Source of the DNA: an uncultured Clostridium sp.
GTDB lineage: Bacteria > Bacillota > Clostridia > TANB77 > CAG-508
DNA: 43,875 nt
Assembly (NCBI GenBank): GCA_947064765.1
Contig: CAMSWH010000011.1
Coordinates: forward strand, 1-43,875
Reading direction: 5' to 3'
Both the position numbers and the translations under genes were made by a program. Each line of letters starts with the position of its first letter. The stretch's first letter is position 1. Below are positions 32,983 to 42,650 of this stretch, piece by piece. The notes under the pieces were generated by a model. That model made no database searches and was not told the origin of the DNA. It saw nothing but the letters and a program-made list of their open reading frames with translations.

Positions 32983-34080
32983 TTAATATAAATAATTCTG
33001 TGGATTTAATGGCTCTCCATTTAATCTTATTTCTAAGTGTAAATGTGGACCTGTTGAATTTCCTGTTGAGCCAACTGCACCAATAGTAGTTGCTGTATCT
33101 ACTGCTTGACCTGGTGCAACATATATTGCACTACAATGTGCATAATATGATTGAACTCCATTTCCATGATCTATAATTATTAATTTACCATATGATCCTC
33201 TATATGCTGCATATACAACTGTTCCTGCTGCAATAGGTCTTATTCCTGTCCCTGAAGATGTAGCTATATCTAATCCTGTGTGTATAGTAGATCTAATAGA
33301 ACTTCTTGAACCAAATCTTGATGATATTGATCCACTTACTGGTATTGATAAAGCCATACCATTTAAGTTTCCTGAAGGATCTAATGATGTAGTTGTTGCT
33401 GTTGCATAACTTCTTGATTTTGAATTTCTTGCTTTTGCAAGTGCAGCTGCTTGCTCTGCTGCTTTGGCTTCTTCTGCTTTTTTAGTTTCATATTCAGTTA
33501 CTTTTGCTACTTTAATTTCATTTAAAGCATTTTTTGCAACTTCTTCTGAATCCACGTTATATTCTGTTGTATAATTTTCAATTATACCTAATTTTAAATC
33601 TACTTCAGCATTTACTCCTGCATTAATTTCATTTATTAAGTTTTCTGCTTTCTCTTGACTTTCAACAACTGCTTTTTGCTCTCCATCTACTGTAACAGCA
33701 TAAAGTTTATATGTTGTTGTTATGGCATCTTTAACAGCTAGCATAACTTCTTTTTCATCTATCTGTGTTTTTCTATCTACTAATTTAAATTCATACTTTG
33801 GTAATTCAGTAATTTCTCTAAATGCTATACTACCATCTGTATTATTCATATATTTTTCTATTTTTGCTTCTATTACTTTTCTATTTTCTATAAAACCAAC
33901 TGTTTCCCCCAATATTGTGACTTTATATCCGGGTTTATATTTAATACAAACTACAGTTAAAACTATAGTTGAACCAATTATAACAAGTTTTAGGGTTTTA
34001 GCAACTTCTTTTGTACAATATCTAACCCAATTTAATAAAATAAACTTCACTCTCCTTTTAAGCTTAAAAAAATTCGTCAC
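32983..34080 (-). CDS. membrane-anchored M23 (LytM) peptidoglycan peptidase
   Basis: The protein has a basic cytoplasmic start, a transmembrane helix (about 30-47, LKLVIIGSTIVLTVVCIKY), a region of G5/SH3-like strands (about 50-190), an Ala/Glu/Lys-rich coiled linker (about 190-215) and a LytM domain (about 245-365) with HTGLD, YYAHC and HLHLEI zinc motifs. It would cleave peptide cross-bridges outside the cell or act as a regulator of another hydrolase. The start is uncertain: the track GTG at 34080 has no ribosome binding site and lies 2 nt after the predicted transcription start, while an in-frame GTG at 34050 directly follows AAAGGAGA. The M23 domain is close to that of the M56-M23 fusion (shared YGxLxIIDHGN). 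Confidence 0.88.
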   Translation of the reverse strand: MTNFFKLKRRVKFILLNWVRYCTKEVAKTLKLVIIGSTIVLTVVCIKYKPGYKVTILGETVGFIENRKVIEAKIEKYMNNTDGSIAFREITELPKYEFKLVDRKTQIDEKEVMLAVKDAITTTYKLYAVTVDGEQKAVVESQEKAENLINEINAGVNAEVDLKLGIIENYTTEYNVDSEEVAKNALNEIKVAKVTEYETKKAEEAKAAEQAAALAKARNSKSRSYATATTTSLDPSGNLNGMALSIPVSGSISSRFGSRSSIRSTIHTGLDIATSSGTGIRPIAAGTVVYAAYRGSYGKLIIIDHGNGVQSYYAHCSAIYVAPGQAVDTATTIGAVGSTGNSTGPHLHLEIRLNGEPLNPQNYLY

Positions 34081-34088
34081 TAAAAACT

Positions 34089-34117
34089 ATTATACTATAA
34101 AACAAACATCATTTCAA
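34089..34117 (-). promoter_or_regulatory. promoter of the M23 peptidase gene
   Basis: Minus-strand TTGAAA (34117-34112), 17-nt spacer, TATAAT (34094-34089). The predicted start near 34082 means that the track start codon would be almost leaderless, or that translation starts at the GTG at 34050. Confidence 0.55.
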
Positions 34118-34404
34118 ACAAAATATTCTGTTTTAATCCAAATTTTGCCTGTTTTAAATAATGTTATTGTTTTTTAAATAGTTTCAGATTAAACTTTACT
34201 TTTAAAAGCTCTTTTTTTCTCTTTTTTTCTTCATTTTACTATATATTCAATTTTTGTCTTTTTGACTTTAGTGGTTTTAAATGCATATTTTTATATACAT
34301 TTTTTATTATCTTTCCCAAAATTTTATATAAAAATATATAAATTTTTTCCATTTTTACCACACTATATATTATTCAAAAATATAAATTTATGTATAAAAA
34401 TATC

Positions 34405-34540
34405 AAAAAATGCTAGTACAAAAATTTTACCAAAAGCTTTTTATTATAGAAATATTAAGTAATTTTTATAATAGAACAAAAGAGCCACTTTTAAAATTCT
34501 CAAATATTTTAAATATATTTAAGTGGCTCGTCTTTGTTCG
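34405..34540. repeat. copy F of the dispersed element, with the 63-bp GAGCCACTT hairpin
   Basis: AGTACAAAAATTTTACCAAA motif, weak hairpin 1 (TTATTATAGAAAT...ATTTTTATAATAG), then the GAACAAAAGAGCCACTT...AAGTGGCTCGTCTTTGTTC hairpin at 34474-34540, nearly identical to 28737-28802. Together with copy G it occupies most of the right half of the 663-nt gap 34081-34743; 34118-34400 is plain A/T-rich DNA. Confidence 0.8.
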
Positions 34541-34652
34541 ATTCGCATAACTTATCTGTAGCTTGCTTTGCTTCGCACAGCTAAGAAATGTGCAAACGTT
34601 GGCATAAGCCTTTATTTAATAGGAAGTCCAAAGGATTTTCCTATTAAATAAA
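34541..34652. repeat. copy G of the dispersed element
   Basis: The fullest copy: TTATCTGTAGCTTGCT pairing imperfectly with GCACAGCTAA, motif TGTGCAAACGTTGGCATAAG (from 34589), hairpin 1 TTTATTTAATAGGAA...TTCCTATTAAATAAA (34611-34651). It is followed by the terminator of the minus-strand gene ending at 34744. Confidence 0.75.
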
Positions 34653-34654
34653 AA

Positions 34655-34711
34655 AGATTATATTAAATAAAATCTCATTGCTAAGCAATTCATTTTACTT
34701 TAATATAATCT
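34655..34711 (-). terminator. terminator of the smc-linked gene
   Basis: AGATTATATTAAA and TTTAATATAATCT, a perfect 13-bp stem, with inner pairing ATTGCTAAGCAAT, just downstream of the stop at 34744. Confidence 0.65.
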
Positions 34712-34743
34712 ATAATTTTAATCTTAAAAATTGTATTGTAGAT

Positions 34744-35586
34744 TTACATTTCTCCTCTTGCATCTATATCTTTTACAACTAACATTTTTGCAATCCCCTT
34801 TTCAAATGCTCTAGTTCTGCCATAATTTTTATTTAACTCTTTATATTTTTTTAATGCTTGCTGTCTATACTGTTCTTGAAGTGGCATAACTTTTCCATCA
34901 CTATCTCTTAAAGTACTTAATTCATCTAAAGACACATCTTTATATATAGGAGGCATCCCAACTATATTAAATCCCATTATATTTAATGGATCTACTTCCT
35001 CCATATCAGGATCAATATCTTCCATTCCTACTTGAAAACATCTAATTTGATACATATCATCTAAATTCTTTATTTCTCCATTAGTACTTTGTTCTACTCT
35101 TTCAATTTTTATCATATCAATTCTATTATCAAGTCTAGTAGCTCTACTAAAATACATTCCAGAATCTATTTTTTGTTTTGTCTCTTTCATTACTTCAATA
35201 CCATCTTCATTATAACTACTACTTGACACACATATTGGTTCTTGACCACCTTCTATAGTTTCCATTCTTGTTCTTTTTAAACTTTCATCTTCATTATCGA
35301 AATAGTATTTACTTGTAATTAAACTTTTTTCTTTATTTAGTCCTTCAAGCATTATTACATTTCCAGCTTCATCAATTTGCACAATACTATTCATTAGTTC
35401 TTTTGCATCATCTGTATATGCTTTGAATTCTGATTTTCTAATTAGATTACTTAATTTCCAAAGTATAGAATCATATCTAGGGTTTTCAGTTATTTCTGTT
35501 GATATTGCTCTTTCATATAAATATTCTTCTAAAAAATGTTTATTTTGTTCAGTTTCCAATTTTTCTTTTTCTATATCTACTAACAT
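34744..35586 (-). CDS. hypothetical protein downstream of smc
   Basis: I do not recognise this 280-aa protein. It has no signal peptide or transmembrane segment and looks cytoplasmic. It is highly charged, with a helical N-terminus (about 1-70), a central strand-rich region (KSLITSKYYFDNEDESLKRT, about 85-180), an acidic patch (GMEDIDPDMEEVDP near 190) and a helical C-terminus with YRQQALKKYKEL. It starts 46 nt after the smc stop, with a GAGGTAAAT ribosome binding site, so it is probably co-transcribed with smc. Any role in chromosome work is only an inference from position. Confidence 0.6.
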   Translation of the reverse strand: MLVDIEKEKLETEQNKHFLEEYLYERAISTEITENPRYDSILWKLSNLIRKSEFKAYTDDAKELMNSIVQIDEAGNVIMLEGLNKEKSLITSKYYFDNEDESLKRTRMETIEGGQEPICVSSSSYNEDGIEVMKETKQKIDSGMYFSRATRLDNRIDMIKIERVEQSTNGEIKNLDDMYQIRCFQVGMEDIDPDMEEVDPLNIMGFNIVGMPPIYKDVSLDELSTLRDSDGKVMPLQEQYRQQALKKYKELNKNYGRTRAFEKGIAKMLVVKDIDARGEM

Positions 35587-35632
35587 ATTTACCTCTTAAT
35601 TAATTATAATATTATGCACTTTTTCTAGCTAA

Positions 35633-38600
35633 CTATTTAAGCTTCATTGATAATAATTTACTTATACCTTTTTCTTCCATTGTAATTCCATAAACTGTAT
35701 CTGCTGCTTCCATTGTACCTTTTCTATGTGTAATTACTAAAAATTGTGTTTCTTTTGAAAATTTCCTTAGATATTCTGCAAACCTATATACATTTACATC
35801 ATCAAGTGCAGCTTCAATTTCGTCTAATACACAAAATGGTGCGGGATTCATTCTTAATATTGCAAAAAGAAGTGCTATTGCTGTAAATGCCTTTTCTCCT
35901 CCTGATAGTAACATCATATTTTGCAATTTCTTTCCTGGCGGTTGAACTGCTATTTCAATTCCGCATTCTAATATATTTTCTTCATCTGCAAGTATCAGTT
36001 CTGCTTTTCCTCCTCCAAATAATTCTGTAAATACTTCTCCAAAGTTTTTATTAATAATTTTAAACTGTTCTGTAAACTGTTTTTTCATGGTTTCTGTCAT
36101 CTCGTTTATAACTTTTTTAAGCTTATTACTTGAATCTTCCAAGTCTAATCTTTGTTCACTCATAAAATCATATCTTTCTTTCATTTCTTGATATTCTTTT
36201 ATTGAATCAACATTTATACTTCCTAAATCTCTTATTTGGCTTCTTATAGAATTTACTTGTTTTTGAATTTCAGTAGGATTCTCTACTTTTTCTATATCAC
36301 CTACTGTATTTGGAGTTAATTCGTATTCTTCCCACATTTTATTTATAACTTGATTTAATTCAAGTTCTATTTTAGATTTTTTCAAATCTAATTTTGAAAT
36401 ATGGTTTTTAATATCTTCTATTTTTGATGTTTGATCTTCAATTTCTTTTTCTATATTATTTAATTTTTCGTTTTTAGATATTCTATCTTCTTTTAGTTTT
36501 TCTACTTTTTCTGTGCTACCTAAAATTTCTTTTTCTAAATTAACAATTTTTTGTTTAATCTCTTCAATTTTTGTTTCTAATTCTTGGTTCTCTGCTAATA
36601 TTTTTTCTCTTAATTCTTTTTTATTATTTATACTTGTATTATTTTTCTCAATGTCTAAATTTATTCTATCCATAATTTCATTTATCGAAGTTTCACTTTC
36701 ATCAAATGAAGATACTGATATTTTTAAATTTGTTATATCAAAATTTAAATCATCTATGTATTTTTGATTATCTTTATTTAAATTTGTAAATTCTTCTATA
36801 ACTATATTTAAACTTGCATTTTGCTCTTCCATTTCTAAGACTTTTTTATTGAACTCTTCTTGTTTTAAATTGTTTTCTTCTTTTTCTTTTCCTACATTCT
36901 CTAAGTCACTTCTTAATTTTGCAAGCTTAGCATCTAGTTTTAAAATTTCTAAATCCAAATTATCATTTTTTTGTTTTTCTGTTGCATAAATAATTTCTAA
37001 TTCTTGATATTCTTTTTGTTTTTTATCAAATTTTTCTAAAATTTCCGAAATACTTTCTTCATAATCTGATTTTTCTTTTTCTATTTTTTCTATTTTCTCT
37101 TTTATTTCAACTAATTCTTTTTCAAGTTCTGCGATTTCTTTTCCTCTACCTAAAATACTAACTGTTTTATTTGCTACAGAACCACCACTAATAGCTCCTG
37201 ATGGATTTATTACATCACCTTTTAAAGTTACTATTTTAAATTTATAACCATTTTGCTTTGCAAGTTTTACTGCTGAATCAATATCTTCAACAATAACTGT
37301 TCTTCCCAATAAATTTAATATAATTCCTTCATATTTTTTATCTACTTTTACTAAATCTGAAGCTATACCTATTACTCCATCTATCCCTCTATAATTAACT
37401 CCTGTTATTCTTTGACCTTTAACAGAAGTTATTGGCAAGAATGAAGCTCTACCAAGTTTATTATCTCTTAAATAATTAACTAATCTTTTTGCTTCTTCTT
37501 CTGTATCTGTAACTATATTTTGTATGCTTGCTCCTAATGTCATTTCTATAGCTGTTTCATATTGTTTTTCAACTGAAATAAGATTTGCTAAAACTCCATT
37601 AACTCCTTTAGCTAGAGAACTATCTCTTTCAGTTGCTTCAACTAAAAGTTTTACACTTTTTGCGTATCCTTCTTTTTCTTTTTCTGTTTCAACTAAAAAT
37701 CTATGTCTTGATTCTTTAATTCTATATTCTGATTGATAACTATTTATTTTAGTTTCATATTCTTTTAATTTTTCTGCACTTTTATCTTTTTCATCTTTCA
37801 TCTCTTCAAGAGTTTTATTTATATCATTTCTGTTTTTTTCAATTTCATAGAAACTCTTAGATAATTCTTCCTTATTTGTTCTTGAAGAATCTAATTCAGA
37901 AATAGTTTCTTGAATTTCAGTTTTTAAAGAATTCTCTCTTTTAACTAAGTTATCAAAATTAGCTTTTTCTGTATTTACTTGTGCTATTATTTCGTACTTT
38001 TCATCTACATTTTTTTGAACAATTTGTTTTTTTGCTTCAATTTCTAATTCCTTATCACTTAAAGTTTTAGAATATTTTTCAAGCTCTAATGTTTTCTCCT
38101 TTAATTCTGTCTCAAATTTTTCTTTATTATTAAATAAATTATTTTTCTTCTCTAATTTTTGAGTTTTTTCTTCTTCTAATTCTTTATTACGATTTTCTAA
38201 TTCTTCTATTTCTACTGCATATCTTTCATAATTTTCTTTATTATTTGTAATTCTTTCAGTAGAAATACCAATTTCACTATTAAATTGTTCTTTTCTTTGA
38301 TTTCCTTCAAATCCTAAATTTTGAGTTTTTTCTATCTCTTCAACTAATTTATCTAAAGCTTCTTTTAATTCTTCTTTTTTAGCTTGAAAATTATTAAAAT
38401 TCTCATCTTCTCTAACTTTTTGTGTTTCTAAAATATCTATATTTTTTATAATTTCTTCAGTTTGATTTTTAAAATCCTCAATATTATATAAAAATAAACC
38501 AACTTCTATATTTTTTAATTCATCTCTTAAACTTAAAAATTTCTTTGCTTTTTCTGATTGATTTTTTAGAGGTCCAATATTTGTTTCGATTTCTGAAACG

Positions 38601-39181
38601 ATATCATTAATTCTAAGTAAATTTAATTTTGTTTGTTCTAATTTTTTTTCTGAATCAGCTTTTCTTGTTCTATATTTTACAATTCCTGCTGCTTCTTCAA
38701 AAATATGTCTTCTATCTTCTGATTTATTACTTAAAATTTCTTCAATTTTACCTTGTCCTATTATTGAATATCCATCTTTTCCTATACCTGTATCCATAAA
38801 AAGTTCTAAAATATCTTTTAATCTACAAGGTGTTTTATTGATGAAATAACCAGTTTCACCACTTCTATAAATTCTTCTAGTAACAACCACTTCATTATAT
38901 TCTATAGGTAATTTTGAATCTGAATTATCTATAACTAAAGAAGCTTCTGCAAATCCTAAAGATTTTCTATTTTGTGTTCCTGCAAAAATTATATCTTCTG
39001 ATTTTGCACCTCTTAGAGACTTTAAACTTTGCTCTCCAAGCACCCATCTAATACAGTCTGATATATTACTTTTTCCTGATCCATTTGGTCCTATTACTGT
39101 TGTGATTCCTGGCATGAATTCTAAAGCTGTTTTATCAGCAAAAGATTTAAATCCATACATTTCTAATCGTTTTAAATACAT
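35633..39181 (-). CDS. smc: chromosome segregation ATPase SMC
   Basis: This is the condensin ATPase that extrudes and organises the chromosome with ScpA and ScpB. The N-terminal half has the Walker A motif GPNGSGKSN near residue 32. Long coiled coils (about 165-500 and 670-1010) flank a hinge with GVNGVLANLI and INPSGAISGGSV (about 505-665). The C-terminal half has the LLSGGEKAFTAIALLFAIL signature and FCVLDEIEAALDD (Walker B). Starting from the ATG at 39181 (MYLKRLEMYGFKSF), preceded by GAGGAAA, the product is 1182 aa, the usual size. The track start at 39223 adds 14 residues not found in the family. scpB is 3.5 kb away; scpA is not in the window. Confidence 0.97.
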   Translation of the reverse strand: MYLKRLEMYGFKSFADKTALEFMPGITTVIGPNGSGKSNISDCIRWVLGEQSLKSLRGAKSEDIIFAGTQNRKSLGFAEASLVIDNSDSKLPIEYNEVVVTRRIYRSGETGYFINKTPCRLKDILELFMDTGIGKDGYSIIGQGKIEEILSNKSEDRRHIFEEAAGIVKYRTRKADSEKKLEQTKLNLLRINDIVSEIETNIGPLKNQSEKAKKFLSLRDELKNIEVGLFLYNIEDFKNQTEEIIKNIDILETQKVREDENFNNFQAKKEELKEALDKLVEEIEKTQNLGFEGNQRKEQFNSEIGISTERITNNKENYERYAVEIEELENRNKELEEEKTQKLEKKNNLFNNKEKFETELKEKTLELEKYSKTLSDKELEIEAKKQIVQKNVDEKYEIIAQVNTEKANFDNLVKRENSLKTEIQETISELDSSRTNKEELSKSFYEIEKNRNDINKTLEEMKDEKDKSAEKLKEYETKINSYQSEYRIKESRHRFLVETEKEKEGYAKSVKLLVEATERDSSLAKGVNGVLANLISVEKQYETAIEMTLGASIQNIVTDTEEEAKRLVNYLRDNKLGRASFLPITSVKGQRITGVNYRGIDGVIGIASDLVKVDKKYEGIILNLLGRTVIVEDIDSAVKLAKQNGYKFKIVTLKGDVINPSGAISGGSVANKTVSILGRGKEIAELEKELVEIKEKIEKIEKEKSDYEESISEILEKFDKKQKEYQELEIIYATEKQKNDNLDLEILKLDAKLAKLRSDLENVGKEKEENNLKQEEFNKKVLEMEEQNASLNIVIEEFTNLNKDNQKYIDDLNFDITNLKISVSSFDESETSINEIMDRINLDIEKNNTSINNKKELREKILAENQELETKIEEIKQKIVNLEKEILGSTEKVEKLKEDRISKNEKLNNIEKEIEDQTSKIEDIKNHISKLDLKKSKIELELNQVINKMWEEYELTPNTVGDIEKVENPTEIQKQVNSIRSQIRDLGSINVDSIKEYQEMKERYDFMSEQRLDLEDSSNKLKKVINEMTETMKKQFTEQFKIINKNFGEVFTELFGGGKAELILADEENILECGIEIAVQPPGKKLQNMMLLSGGEKAFTAIALLFAILRMNPAPFCVLDEIEAALDDVNVYRFAEYLRKFSKETQFLVITHRKGTMEAADTVYGITMEEKGISKLLSMKLK

Positions 39182-39471
39182 TATTTTTTCCTCTATTACT
39201 TTAATATTTTTATATTCTATCATTTATTTATTTTTTTTTCAACAAAAGAATTAGTAAGAAATATATAAAAATCTAAGACTTACCACAATTACCATTCTCA
39301 TACTATAAAAATTTTCTTACTATATAAAAAAGAAATAAAAATGATATACTTATTTAATAGACTTTTATTTTTAACTAATATATAATTAATATGTATAAAA
39401 ATAATTATTTTAGATATATTTACACGTTATTTAATTTTAAAATTAACATATGCAAAAATGAGGAGAAACAA

Positions 39472-40413
39472 ATGAAAGAAGTTTTTGATTTTTATAATAG
39501 TACTTCAATAAAATCATATAATTTAGATGACACTATTCGTTATCAATTAAAAATGCTTGATGGTTTAGATGCTTTTACTAGACGTCATTCAGAAAATGTA
39601 GCAAATATTACTTGTAGACTTTGTGAAAAATTAGGAATGTCAAAAGGATTTACTGTATATTGTACTACTTGTGCATATTTACATGATGTTGGAAAAATCT
39701 TTATTCCACCTGCAGTTTTACAAAAACCTTCAAAATTAACTGATGAAGAATATGAAATAATGAAAACTCATACATCAATAGGTTATAAAATTTGTATGAA
39801 TGATTTAAAATTAAGACCATATGCAGCAGGAGCTTTATATCATCATGAAGCATTAGACGGAACTGGATATCCACATGGTGTTCTTGGTAATAAAATTCCA
39901 TATGAAGCACAAATAATAAGAGTAGCTGATGAATTTGAAGCTATAACAGCTAAACGTCAATATAAAACTCACATTGGAGTTGTAGATGCATTAAATATTT
40001 TAATTGACCATGCTAGACCTACTGTTGCTAAGAACCTCGGGGATGCTGTAAAAAAAGCTAGTCTTGGTGGTGTTGGGAAAATAGATAAAAAAATATTAAA
40101 AGCTTTATTCAAAGTAATTATAGACGATACAGAATATGAAATTGTTGCAAGAACAGATTATTTGGAATTCTTAAAAAAAGAAATTAAAAGAATTGGTGAT
40201 GCGCAAAAATATTATTATAGAATGCAAGGAGCTCTTACTGAAGACAAAAAAGAATATTATAAAGCTGAAATAAAATGCTATTTAAAACCTCACGAAGAAC
40301 CTGAAAAATTACCTCAAATACTTCAAGAATTTGAAGAAGCATATAAAATAAGAAAAGCTCATATTACAAAATTATATGATGAAGTAAAGCAAATAAAAAG
40401 ATTAAGAATATAA
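39472..40413 (+). CDS. HD-GYP domain protein, likely c-di-GMP phosphodiesterase
   Basis: The start is set at 39472 by the AGGAGA just before it (the track extends to 39391 without a ribosome binding site), giving 313 aa. The HD-GYP domain (about 22-185) has RHSENVANI, the HDVGKIF metal and catalytic pair, and HHEALDGTGYPHGV, all consistent with an active enzyme that degrades cyclic di-GMP. A C-terminal helical region (about 215-313, Lys/Glu/Tyr-rich) has no recognised domain. There is no receiver or membrane part, so the sensory input is unknown. No GGDEF protein occurs in the window. Hairpins at 40438-40516 follow. Confidence 0.88.
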   Translation: MKEVFDFYNSTSIKSYNLDDTIRYQLKMLDGLDAFTRRHSENVANITCRLCEKLGMSKGFTVYCTTCAYLHDVGKIFIPPAVLQKPSKLTDEEYEIMKTHTSIGYKICMNDLKLRPYAAGALYHHEALDGTGYPHGVLGNKIPYEAQIIRVADEFEAITAKRQYKTHIGVVDALNILIDHARPTVAKNLGDAVKKASLGGVGKIDKKILKALFKVIIDDTEYEIVARTDYLEFLKKEIKRIGDAQKYYYRMQGALTEDKKEYYKAEIKCYLKPHEEPEKLPQILQEFEEAYKIRKAHITKLYDEVKQIKRLRI

Positions 40414-40437
40414 AAATTTTATTATAAATATAACTTT

Positions 40438-40516
40438 CATTTATTTAGAAAAATAAATGAAGAAAAAAATTAAGTTTTCAATCATTTTTTAGACATTTTC
40501 AAAAATGGTTGAAAAT
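40438..40516 (+). terminator. two hairpins after the HD-GYP gene
   Basis: TCATTTATTT/AAATAAATGA (about 40438-40462) and TTTTCAATCATTTTT/AAAAATGGTTGAAAA (about 40475-40516). The second is a strong stem; neither has a classical long T tail. Confidence 0.5.
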
Positions 40517-40615
40517 ATGAAAGTAAAGTTATTGAAGGCAGAACAAGTAAAATATTTGAATAGATAATTTTAATTTTTAATATTTTAAAATATATAAATA
40601 ATTGGAGGAATAAAT

Positions 40616-40999
40616 ATGATTAATTTTTCAGAAGATTCAATGATCAATTTACAAAAGATTAATAACACTGATATTAATAAAAATGTGGAAGCATTATTAT
40701 TAGATGGTGAAAATATAATAGGAGTATACAAAACTATTAGAGATCAAATTGTTTTTACAGACAAAAGAATAATGACTGTTGATGTAAAAGGAATTACAGG
40801 TAAAAAACAAGAAATATTTACGTTACCTTATTCAAAAATCCAATATTTTGGAATACAAACAGTTGGATTTGCAGAATTAATACCAGACTCAGAATTAGCA
40901 TTATTTTTTAACAATGGTTTAAAAGCAAGTTTTGAATTTACAGGAAATAATGATATTTTAGAAATAGGTAGAACTATTAGTAAATATGCATTACAATAA
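40616..40999 (+). CDS. bacterial PH-domain protein
   Basis: The 127-aa cytoplasmic protein is a single bacterial pleckstrin-homology-like domain: LLDGENIIGVYKTIRDQIVFTDKRIMTVD is the typical strand 1-3 pattern (GE.I...YK..RD...FTDKR...D), followed by ITGKKQEIFTLPYSKIQYF and the C-terminal helix DILEIGRTISKYAL. Members form oligomeric rings and have no known enzyme activity. The ATG has an attGGAGG site. It is a single-gene unit between the HD-GYP gene and the integrase remnant. Confidence 0.88.
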   Translation: MINFSEDSMINLQKINNTDINKNVEALLLDGENIIGVYKTIRDQIVFTDKRIMTVDVKGITGKKQEIFTLPYSKIQYFGIQTVGFAELIPDSELALFFNNGLKASFEFTGNNDILEIGRTISKYALQ

Positions 41000-41021
41000 T
41001 AATTATTTACTTTATCTACAT

Positions 41022-41087
41022 ATAAATAAAAAAGATAAAGTGCATTTTCATATGTTACGACATACTTATGCTACAAGATGTAAAAAA
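41022..41087 (+). pseudogene. remnant of a tyrosine recombinase/integrase
   Basis: In one plus-strand frame the sequence reads VHFHMLRHTYATRCKK, a very close match to the catalytic HxLRHTYATR box (the R-x-x-H motif) of phage-type tyrosine integrases. No start codon with a ribosome binding site, no upstream catalytic Arg box and no downstream Tyr remain; the frame runs into the terminator at 41082. It is a decayed fragment of about 20 codons and suggests that a mobile element was once integrated here. Confidence 0.7.
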
Positions 41088-41116
41088 GGTAACCTAATAA
41101 AAAGGTTACCTTTTTT
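41082..41116. terminator. bidirectional terminator between the integrase remnant and proS
   Basis: AAAAAAGGTAACC and GGTTACCTTTTTT form a perfect 13-bp stem with A and T runs, 8 nt after the proS stop. Confidence 0.9.
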
Positions 41117-41124
41117 ATTATTTA

Positions 41125-42561
41125 TTAATATTGTCTTCCCCAAACTACCATTTTAGTAGCTTTTTTCCCACAAACTGGGCATATCTCTGCTAAATGTTCT
41201 TGCTCAAATGGCATACATCTTGAATGTGCTCCTGTAACTTCTTTTATTTTATCTTCACAAGCTACATCTCCACACCACATTGTTTTTAAAAATCCTTGAT
41301 TTTCTTCCATTTGCTTTATCATTTCATCTAATGTATAAGCAACTGTTGTTTTCTCTTTTCTTCTTTCTAAACAGCTATTGAACATACTATTTTGGATTTC
41401 TTCTAATAAACTTTCTAATCTTTCATTTAATTTTGAAAGCTCTACTATTTCTTTTTCTCCATTATCACGTCTTACTAAAACTGCTTGATTGTTTTCTAAA
41501 TCTTTAGGACCTATTTCAACTCTAACTGGTACTCCTCTCATTTCCCAATCATTAAACTTAAATCCTGTTGAACAATTATCTCTATCATCTAATTTCATTC
41601 TAAAGTCTTTAGATAAATCTTTATAAATTTCATTTACTTTTTCTAATACACCTTCTTTATGTTGTGCAATTGGTACTATAACTACTTGAATTGGAGCAAC
41701 TCTTGGTGGTAATTTTAATCCTCTGTTATCTCCATGAGCCATAATTACTGCCCCTATTAATCTTGTACTTATTCCCCAAGAAGTTTGATATGCATATTCT
41801 TCTTTTCCTTCTCTATTTTGAAATTTTATTTCAAAAGGTTTAGTAAAGTTTTGACCAAAATAATGTGATGTTCCAGCTTGAAGAGCTCTTCCATCATGCA
41901 TCATTGTTTCTACTGTATATGTACTATCAGCTCCTGCAAATTGCTCCTTTGGTGTTTTTCTTCCTTTTAATACTGGTATTGCTAAAAGATTTTCAATAAC
42001 ATCTGCATATATATCAAGCATCATTAATGTTCTTTCTTCAGCTTCTTTAGCTGTTTCATGAACTGTATGTCCTTCTTGCCATAAAAACTCTCTTGAACGT
42101 AAAAATGGTCTTGTTTCTTTTTCCCATCTTAATACATTACACCATTGATTTCCAAGTATTGGTAAATCTCTCCAAGATTTTACCCATTTAGAATACATTG
42201 TTGACATCATTGTTTCTGAAGTAGGTCTTATACAAAGTCGCTCTTCTAGTTCTTCTCCTCCTCCCATAGTAACCCAAGCTACTTCTGGAGCAAAGCCTTC
42301 AACATGATCCTTTTCTTTTTCTAACATGCTTTCTGGAATAAGAACTGGCATATATAAATTTGTTACACCGACTTCTTTAAATTTTTTATCTGCATAATTT
42401 TGAATATTTTCCCAAATTGCATATCCATAAGGTCTTATAGCTATACAACCTTTTGTATCTGTATAATCTGCAAGTTCTGCTTTTCTTACAACATCTGTAT
42501 ACCACTTAGCAAAATCATCCTCTATATTTGTTATCTCTTTTACAAATTCTTCTTTTCCCAT
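41125..42561 (-). CDS. proS: prolyl-tRNA synthetase, short (archaeal/eukaryotic-like) type
   Basis: The 478-aa class II synthetase charges tRNA-Pro. It lacks the editing insertion of the long bacterial form and has the ProS type 3 layout: a core with [55 protein letters not shown], the motif 3 region [19 protein letters not shown], the anticodon-binding domain (about 285-390, PIQVVIVPI) and a C-terminal zinc domain with [11 protein letters not shown] and CPVCGKK. This type is common in clostridia and mycoplasmas. The leader is short and has no T-box. The ATG is preceded by GGAGGTTAA. Confidence 0.97.
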   Translation of the reverse strand: MGKEEFVKEITNIEDDFAKWYTDVVRKAELADYTDTKGCIAIRPYGYAIWENIQNYADKKFKEVGVTNLYMPVLIPESMLEKEKDHVEGFAPEVAWVTMGGGEELEERLCIRPTSETMMSTMYSKWVKSWRDLPILGNQWCNVLRWEKETRPFLRSREFLWQEGHTVHETAKEAEERTLMMLDIYADVIENLLAIPVLKGRKTPKEQFAGADSTYTVETMMHDGRALQAGTSHYFGQNFTKPFEIKFQNREGKEEYAYQTSWGISTRLIGAVIMAHGDNRGLKLPPRVAPIQVVIVPIAQHKEGVLEKVNEIYKDLSKDFRMKLDDRDNCSTGFKFNDWEMRGVPVRVEIGPKDLENNQAVLVRRDNGEKEIVELSKLNERLESLLEEIQNSMFNSCLERRKEKTTVAYTLDEMIKQMEENQGFLKTMWCGDVACEDKIKEVTGAHSRCMPFEQEHLAEICPVCGKKATKMVVWGRQY

Positions 42562-42650
42562 AATTTAACCTCCAATTTTAAACATAATATAATCAAATAT
42601 TAAATTTAACTTTTACTTACATACTTCTTTGATATATTATATTTTGATAT

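Noticed and set aside
34262-34462. 66-aa plus-strand hydrophobic ORF in the intergenic gap
   Set aside because: There is no ribosome binding site, composition is random A/T-rich, and it overlaps the dispersed repeat element.
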